Of a stretch of DNA of 16,703 bases, positions 15,104 to 16,703 are shown piece by piece. The DNA is from an uncultured Chloroflexota bacterium (GTDB taxonomy: Bacteria; Chloroflexota; Dehalococcoidia; UBA3495). The stretch is taken from positions 1 through 16,703 of the forward strand of contig CAJXEF010000025.1 in NCBI GenBank assembly GCA_913052545.1. Reading direction: 5' to 3'. The translations under genes were made by a program, and so were the position numbers. The stretch's first letter is position 1. Each line of letters starts with the position of its first letter. The notes beneath the pieces are model-generated. The model was not told the origin of the DNA and ran no database searches. It saw nothing but the letters and a program-made list of their open reading frames with translations.

Positions 15104-15131
15104 TTGGCAAGAGTTTGAAAGCACATAATAT
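15104..15131 (+). promoter_or_regulatory. promoter candidate for the M20 hydrolase gene
   Basis: TTGGCA (15104-15109) and TAATAT (15126-15131) are spaced by 16 bases. The -10 covers the TTG at 15131, where the hydrolase frame could first open, so that TTG is unlikely to be the true start. The leader to the ATG at 15290 would be about 150 bases. It contains an unused GGAGG near 15205. No known riboswitch was recognised in 14993-15289. Confidence 0.4.
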
Positions 15132-15289
15132 TGGATTCAATCGCAAGGTTAAGATTAAGCATCCGCTCACACCCGATGAATATGTTCGGATTAACTATAA
15201 AAACGGAGGCGCAAGAGCCACTCTTTACATCAGAAAGGACAGATGATATTTTCGGTTATACGATTATTCTTGGAGCGCTGAGTCTGTTT

Positions 15290-16540
15290 ATGACTAATCT
15301 TAATATTAACTCAAAACGGCTTAACCAAACTCTATTAAATCTTGGGAGAATAGGATCCACTCCACAGGGAATGCAACGGCTCGCTTTTACTCAATACGAC
15401 ATTGATGCCCGTGATATGACTCTTTCGTTGATGCGATCCGCAGGTCTGCATACACGTATAGATCCGGCCGGAAACATAATAGCCCGAAAAGAAGGAACAT
15501 CATCGGATTTAGCAGCCATAGCACTAGGCTCTCATATAGATACGGTTCCAAATGGTGGTAAATATGACGGCGCCTTGGGAGTGATGGGTGCAATAGAAGT
15601 AGCACAAACTCTGGAAGAAACTCAAACTAAATTGCGGCATCCTCTAGAAATTGCAGTCTTCACTAATGAAGAAGGCACCAGATTTAAACGTTGGCTATTT
15701 GGTAGTAGGGCAATGGCAGGTCTACTACAATCGGACGACGAAACCGCCGCTGACGACGAAGGAATCCCTATGAGTTCCCGCCTAGCGGATATTGGCGGCA
15801 ACATGCTTCAGATCAGTAAAGCTCCGCGCCAAGTCTCCGAAATATCAGCGTACTTTGAACTCCATATCGAGCAAGGACCAGAACTTCACCAATCAGGGGT
15901 TCCTATCGGTGTTGTGACTGGGATAACCGGTCGATGGGTATATGGAGTTGAAATAATTGGTGTAGCTAACCACGCAGGGACTACTCCGATGAGCGGTCGG
16001 CAGGACGCATTAGTAAGCGCGTCTCAATTGGTTTTAGCTGTACAAAGAATGGCGTCAGATTTGGAGATCTGTAGAGTTGGAACAGTTGGCAACATCCAAT
16101 CCTATACAAATGCTGCAAATGTTATACCTGGCCGTATCAGCCTCGGAGTAGAATTCAGGGACGTAGATATGAACTGCCTGGCCGCAGCAGACCAAGAGTT
16201 ACGTAAATTAGCGAACCAGATCGAACAAAAAGATAGAGTTACTATCACTATCACCCGATTCGAAAATACAGAATCCGTCCAAATTAAACCAACTATGCAG
16301 AACCTTGTGGAACAAGCGGCAAACCTTACTGGCTTGAGTCACAAACGTCTCCCCAGCGGAGCAGGCCATGATGCTCAGGCAATGGCAAACATTACAGATA
16401 CCGCAATGATCTTTGTTCCAAGTGTTAATGGAATTAGCCACGCACCTGAGGAATATTCAAACCCAGAGGATTGTTCCAATGGTACCCAAGTCCTTCTGAA
16501 CTTGCTAATGCTTGCAGATGAACGGTTACGAAACAATTAA
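15290..16540 (+). CDS. M20-family Zn amidohydrolase (N-carbamoyl-amino-acid hydrolase/allantoate amidohydrolase-like)
   Basis: A 416-aa hydrolase of the hydantoinase/carbamoylase branch of peptidase M20. It cleaves N-carbamoyl or ureido amides, releasing ammonia, CO2 and an amino acid in the known members. GSHIDTVPNGGKYDGALGV (80-98) gives the metal ligands His82 and Asp93. TNEEG (125-129) gives the catalytic and metal Glu pair. FELHIEQGP (189-197) gives His192. SGAGHDAQAM and the late NGISHAPEEYS with His384 complete the site. VANHAGTTPM is the dimerisation/substrate region. The frame extends upstream to a TTG at 15131 (53 extra residues), but that stretch is not family-like and overlaps a -10 box. 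The ATG at 15290 gives the normal family N-terminus. Candidate substrates are allantoate, ureidoglycolate or N-carbamoyl-beta-alanine. Confidence 0.93.
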   Translation: MTNLNINSKRLNQTLLNLGRIGSTPQGMQRLAFTQYDIDARDMTLSLMRSAGLHTRIDPAGNIIARKEGTSSDLAAIALGSHIDTVPNGGKYDGALGVMGAIEVAQTLEETQTKLRHPLEIAVFTNEEGTRFKRWLFGSRAMAGLLQSDDETAADDEGIPMSSRLADIGGNMLQISKAPRQVSEISAYFELHIEQGPELHQSGVPIGVVTGITGRWVYGVEIIGVANHAGTTPMSGRQDALVSASQLVLAVQRMASDLEICRVGTVGNIQSYTNAANVIPGRISLGVEFRDVDMNCLAAADQELRKLANQIEQKDRVTITITRFENTESVQIKPTMQNLVEQAANLTGLSHKRLPSGAGHDAQAMANITDTAMIFVPSVNGISHAPEEYSNPEDCSNGTQVLLNLLMLADERLRNN

Positions 16541-16654
16541 TCCCTCAACGTACGGATGGCCCATGAAATTACCAATGCCAGGCTACACGGATAAAGTTTT
16601 ATATTACCTTCAACAATCCAAACCACTAGCTAACGTACGCAATTTGGCCCGCCC

Positions 16655-16703
16655 ATGACTGGACAAATACTTAACCAACTATGGTCACCAATAGCTGCTT
16701 TGA
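16655..16703 (+). CDS. possible 5' end of a gene cut by the window edge
   Basis: An ATG at 16655 opens a frame that stays open to the window end (16 codons, MTGQILNQLWSPIAAL). An in-frame TAA lies at 16631, so this is the first ATG. The LWSPIAAL start recalls the opening strand of some DIM6/NTAB-type flavin-reductase-like proteins, which would suit the neighbourhood. That is a weak resemblance over 16 residues, and there is no ribosome binding site. The region 16541-16654 shows no terminator or RNA gene. Confidence 0.25.
   Translation, partial: MTGQILNQLWSPIAAL

Noticed and set aside
15131..15289. N-terminal extension of the M20 hydrolase from TTG
   Set aside because: The TTG overlaps the -10-like box, and the 53 residues do not resemble family N-termini or a clear signal peptide, although one hydrophobic patch (GYTIILGALSLF) is present.
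1..16703. Phage, insertion sequence, CRISPR or defence system
   Set aside because: No transposase, integrase, repeat-spacer array, nuclease-helicase pair or terminal repeats were seen; the only nuclease is a standard exonuclease III.

Overview
The window reads as bacterial chromosomal DNA: intronless genes, Shine-Dalgarno sites, several TTG starts, and tight gene pairs mixed with singly transcribed genes on both strands. It looks moderately AT-rich by eye. No rRNA, tRNA, transposase, integrase, phage gene or CRISPR array was seen. The gene mix is heavy in flavin-dependent oxidoreductases: two luciferase-like monooxygenases, an acyl-CoA-dehydrogenase-fold monooxygenase, an FMN reductase and a nitroreductase. 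It also holds an unusual thiamine-diphosphate enzyme, two alpha/beta hydrolases, an omega-aminotransferase and an M20 amidohydrolase. This resembles the accessory catabolic gene content described for marine Chloroflexota of the SAR202 type. That placement is inference from gene content only.

Layout, left to right. At 117-716 (-) lies a RimJ/RimL-type acetyltransferase. At 987-1307 (+) is a small unknown gene, followed by exonuclease III (1497-2270, +) and an acetolactate-synthase-like TPP enzyme (2439-4091, +). A hypothetical protein whose N-terminus resembles an ADP-ribosyltransferase fold (4222-4839, -) follows and ends at a good terminator. At 5034-8520 (+) come a proline-iminopeptidase-like hydrolase, then an esterase and a flavin monooxygenase that form a pair 20 nt apart, then a small degenerate receiver protein. 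At 8562-11564 (-) is a three-gene flavin block: a luciferase-like oxidoreductase, an NtaA-type monooxygenase and an SsuE-like FMN reductase, the last two separated by a single base. At 11746-12770 (+) are a YfcE/MJ0936 phosphodiesterase and a nitroreductase. At 12791-14992 (-) are a methyltransferase and a class III aminotransferase. At 15290-16540 (+) is an M20 N-carbamoyl-amino-acid hydrolase or allantoate amidohydrolase relative. The start of one more gene may run off the right edge.

How the genes could work together (inference). The FMN reductase would supply reduced flavin to the adjacent NtaA-type oxygenase and perhaps to the acyl-CoA-dehydrogenase-fold oxygenase 0.5 kb away. The esterase, peptidase-like hydrolase, aminotransferase and amidohydrolase would open ester, amide and amine groups of small organic compounds, and the oxygenases would break C-S, C-N or aromatic bonds. 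This is a plausible scavenging toolkit rather than a single proven pathway.

The most interesting observations are three: paired acidic swaps at both signature positions of the TPP enzyme (Asp for the cofactor-activating Glu, and Glu for the metal-binding Asp); the ADP-ribosyltransferase-like unknown protein; and two promoter-like -10 boxes that sit within inverted repeats, suggesting local repressor control.
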